This document shows positions 62,965-64,000 of a stretch of DNA of 64,000 bases, in pieces (position 1 is the stretch's first letter; the number at the start of each line of letters is the position of its first letter). The stretch is taken from assembly GCA_029215795.1 (NCBI GenBank), contig JARDYH010000006.1:25435501-25499500 (forward strand), written 5' to 3'. The notes under the pieces were generated by a model. That model saw only the letters and a list, made by a program, of their open reading frames with translations. It was not told where the DNA came from and searched no databases. This DNA is from Anniella stebbinsi. Lineage: Eukaryota > Chordata > Lepidosauria > Squamata > Anniellidae. The translations under genes and the position numbers were made by a program.

Positions 62965-64000
62965 CTTACACGCGAGGAGGTCAGTCCCAACCTTCCCCGC
63001 CACAGAAGCAGAACACTTGAGACCGGCTTCCTTGCTTGTAAGGGGATGATGGAGGGATGATGTGGCTCGGTGCTGAGGCTTTTTTCTCAGTTGGGGTCCT
63101 GGGAAAAGGGGGGTGGCCCCTGCCCTCTTCCCAGAGCCCTGACTGAGAAGGAGGCATCACTGAGGGCTGGGATCTCCTTGGGTGTGAAGAGATCCTTGTT
63201 CCCAGCAGTGCTTCTGCCATGCCCATCAAGTCTGGAGCCAGAGAACAGCAGTCATGATCGCAATGTCCCACCAAGGGCCAAAACAATCAGAGCTCCTGAA
63301 GCACTCGCCCACACCGGATTATTTTTCCTTGCCCATGGAGCTGCATGGGGCTAGAGTGGCCGGGTTTCTGCCATTCTTGCCTCGTGACTCTGTGGCCAGG
63401 GGAGAATAATCAACAGAGCCTGCCAGATGACATGATTAGCAATGGGTACTGGGATAACAATGGAGCAGCCTGTTGTTTTTCTCTGTTGCTTTTCCTGGCA
63501 AATTAATCAACCGTCCGTTGTCTGCCAGAAGACACAATAAGCAACACAACAGATGCTTGATCCCCCCCCCCCTCCCCGTTGCTTATTGTGTCATCTGAAC
63601 CAGGCCTCTCTGTCCTATTGTCAGAGTTCTGCTGCCTTTGGTGCACATGCACTGATGTCAGAGTTGAGCTGTGCAGCAGAACAGCATGTTTGGGATCACT
63701 GCAAATCTTAGGATTTGAATTTCAAGCTCCTGAAGCAACTTTCCATAAATGAAAACTTCAACTATAGCCGTATGCCATGGATTTTTAAATGACACCATGT
63801 TGGTGTAGGTCAGGTTTTGGAGCCCCCCCCCCCCCAATTGTCAAGTTACGTATCTGATAATACTTCGAGAGTTTGAATCCATAGTCACTCGCCACAGTTG
63901 CTGGTGGGCAACTTCTGTAGATTTGGCCAGGGTAGCAGCACACTGATCTCCATCTCCACCTCCTATTAGAGAGTTTAAAATTTTTCCCCTATTTTGGGAT
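62965..64000. other. unassigned; small foldback and poly-C tracts
   Basis: GACACAATAAGCAAC (63533) and GTTGCTTATTGTGTC (63578) form a 15-bp inverted repeat around a poly-C loop, a possible foldback element. A poly-C run is also at 63823-63834. No gene is supported. Confidence 0.5.

Overview
The window looks like gene-poor vertebrate nuclear DNA, probably from a sauropsid and most likely a squamate reptile. That rests on the repeat mix: CR1 and L2 LINEs with AT-rich trinucleotide tails, a tRNA-type SINE of the squamate kind, a Gmr1-like Gypsy element, a DIRS element, a gammaretrovirus-like provirus and many TIR/foldback DNA transposons. Species is not determinable by reading. I recognise no intact host gene exon, tRNA, rRNA or CRISPR array. 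Nearly every supportable reading frame belongs to a mobile element, and most are broken.

Layout. 0-9.7 kb: a retroelement frame cut by the window edge, hAT-type MITEs, L2 tails and one LTR-like block. 9.7-13.7 kb: a decayed Gmr1-like Gypsy element with SCAN-like gag, zinc knuckle, protease, RT remnant and RNase H, interrupted in gag by a 320 bp hAT element with a perfect 8-bp target duplication. 14-18 kb: tandem repeats, a SINE and the end of a DIRS tyrosine-recombinase retrotransposon. 19.1-21.2 kb: a compact element with about 500-620 bp terminal inverted repeats around about 1 kb that holds two small ORFs, an intron-like interval and a poly(A) signal overlapping a stop codon. I could not assign it to a family, and it is the best candidate for something undescribed. 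23.6-32.7 kb: nested LINEs (CR1, a long L2 with endonuclease and RT, a second L2 holding another LINE) carrying small TIR elements. 33-47 kb: more TIR elements, an LTR-like block and an internally deleted provirus bounded by GTAT. 47-52 kb: a GC-rich hAT element and a MITE that appears to have exchanged its centre for about 620 bp of GC-rich foreign DNA. 52.6-55.5 kb: CR1 copies in -,+,- order, consistent with twin priming plus a later inverted junction. 58.4-60.2 kb: an 1808 bp hAT-like element with five 242-bp GC-rich hairpin units. 62-64 kb: a CR1 end and unassigned DNA.

How the parts relate. The LINE, Gypsy, DIRS and provirus copies visible here have lost catalytic residues, frames or ends. 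The small TIR elements lack transposases and would have depended on enzymes supplied elsewhere. Nesting gives relative ages: L2 and CR1 are older than the TIR elements inside them, and the Gypsy is older than its hAT insertion. Family names are from memory of motifs and termini; no database search was possible.
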